Assembly (NCBI GenBank): GCA_002746355.1 | Contig: NVWX01000055.1 | Coordinates: forward strand, 9,652 to 15,273 | Origin: Dehalococcoidia bacterium | GTDB lineage: Bacteria > Chloroflexota > Dehalococcoidia > Lucifugimonadales > UBA3495 | Direction of reading: 5' to 3' | Length of the DNA stretch: 5,622 bases | Shown here: positions 5,214-5,622 of the stretch, in pieces | How positions within the stretch are numbered: position 1 is the stretch's first letter | Layout: each line of letters starts with the position of its first letter | The notes under the pieces: generated by a model | The model's input: only the letters and a program-made list of their open reading frames with translations | What the model was told of the DNA's origin: nothing | The model's database searches: none | Translations under genes and position numbers: made by a program

Positions 5214-5609
5214 ATGGCTAAGACGATCCTTCAGAGCTCCAAGGTATCGGCGCCCGGCGGGATAATGTCCCAGGGAGTGGAGGTCCCGGCCGGCAAGATG
5301 GTGTTTGTTTCAGGTCAGGTGGCGCGCGACTTGGACGGCAGCGTGGTTGGCGTGGGCGATGTCTCTGCCCAGACCCGCAAAGTGCTTCAGAACATGCAGT
5401 CTGTCCTGGCGGAGTCCGGGGCCACCATGGACGACGTGGTGAAGGTCACGGTGTTCGTGACCAACCTGGAACGGCACTTTGCCGATATCCATAAGGTGCG
5501 GGCCGAGTTTTTCACCAGCGGCTATCCAGCCAGCACGATGGTGGAGGTCAAGGCTCTGGTCCATGAGGACATGCTGATCGAGATTGAGGCGATAGCTGTG
5601 GTTTCGTAA
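5214..5609 (+). CDS. Rid (YjgF/YER057c/UK114) family protein lacking the catalytic Arg
   Basis: This 131-residue protein has the usual length of trimeric Rid-family proteins, which in the RidA subfamily hydrolyse reactive enamine/imine intermediates to ketoacids. Family features are MVFVSGQVARDLDG (29-42), DVSAQTRKVLQNMQSVLAESGATMDDVVKVTVFVTNLERHFADIHKVRAEFF (49-100, split over helix and strand) and the C-terminal YPASTMVEVKALVHEDMLIEIEAIAVV. In RidA the last motif reads PARSxVEV, with the Arg that binds the substrate carboxylate. Here the aligned residue is Ser107, so classical deaminase activity is doubtful and another Rid subgroup is likely. The downstream Glu in IEIEAIA is kept. The start ATG has GGGAGG 7 bases upstream. 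The gene lies 48 bases after the ABM gene, probably in the same transcript. Its context suggests handling of a product of the oxidation locus, which is an inference. Confidence 0.92.
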   Translation: MAKTILQSSKVSAPGGIMSQGVEVPAGKMVFVSGQVARDLDGSVVGVGDVSAQTRKVLQNMQSVLAESGATMDDVVKVTVFVTNLERHFADIHKVRAEFFTSGYPASTMVEVKALVHEDMLIEIEAIAVVS

Positions 5610-5612
5610 CCC

Positions 5613-5622
5613 CGATTAATCG
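5613..5622. repeat. Perfect 10-bp palindrome CGATTAATCG at the window end
   Basis: This self-complementary decamer begins three bases after the Rid stop codon and is cut by the window edge, so any longer dyad or terminator cannot be judged. It could be the start of a terminator or an operator for the next gene. Confidence 0.25.

Overview
This is a GC-rich bacterial window with compact, mostly intact genes, Shine-Dalgarno-type starts (GGGAGG, GGAGGT, AAGGAAG) and ATG or GTG initiation. The gene mix is a flavin monooxygenase of the HpaB family, a cupin, a carboxymuconolactone-decarboxylase-fold protein, an ABM-fold monooxygenase, a Rid protein and a DHA2 drug-type exporter. Together with an interspersed TGTCA..CTGAG..GAAG palindromic repeat, this resembles accessory catabolic regions of environmental Chloroflexota (SAR202/Dehalococcoidia-like). 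That taxonomic reading is an inference from gene style; no marker gene is present.

Layout: (1) 15-575 (-) is a CMD-family protein, divergent from (2) 710-2245 (+), a 14-TM DHA2 exporter. Their shared 134-bp spacer holds two adjacent short palindromes. (3) 2261-2596 (-) is a small membrane-protein gene convergent with the exporter. Its frame is continuous except for two consecutive TGA codons after codon 22, so it is probably a pseudogene. (4) 2597-2827 is a 231-bp gene-free stretch. It contains an 84-bp imperfect palindrome, an inverted partial relative of it, and two short stem-loops. (5) 3214-4668 (-), an HpaB-type monooxygenase, is followed 23 bp downstream by 2828-3190 (-), a single-domain cupin; these probably form an operon. 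(6) A 179-bp divergent promoter region contains three perfect tandem copies of CCGTTGCC. (7) 4848-5165 (+), an ABM-domain protein, and 5214-5609 (+), a Rid-family protein, form a second short operon.

Functionally the window reads as a small-molecule (probably aromatic or quinone-like) oxidation locus. HpaB would hydroxylate a phenolic substrate with FADH2 supplied by a reductase not in this window. The cupin, ABM and Rid proteins are plausible helpers for downstream oxidation or for clearing reactive intermediates. The exporter and CMD-fold protein are a separate divergent pair that may handle related compounds. The substrate cannot be read from the sequence. Points of note are the Rid protein with Ser in place of the catalytic Arg, the HpaB homologue with Phe in place of the expected active-site Tyr, the double-TGA interruption, and the repeat-rich spacer.
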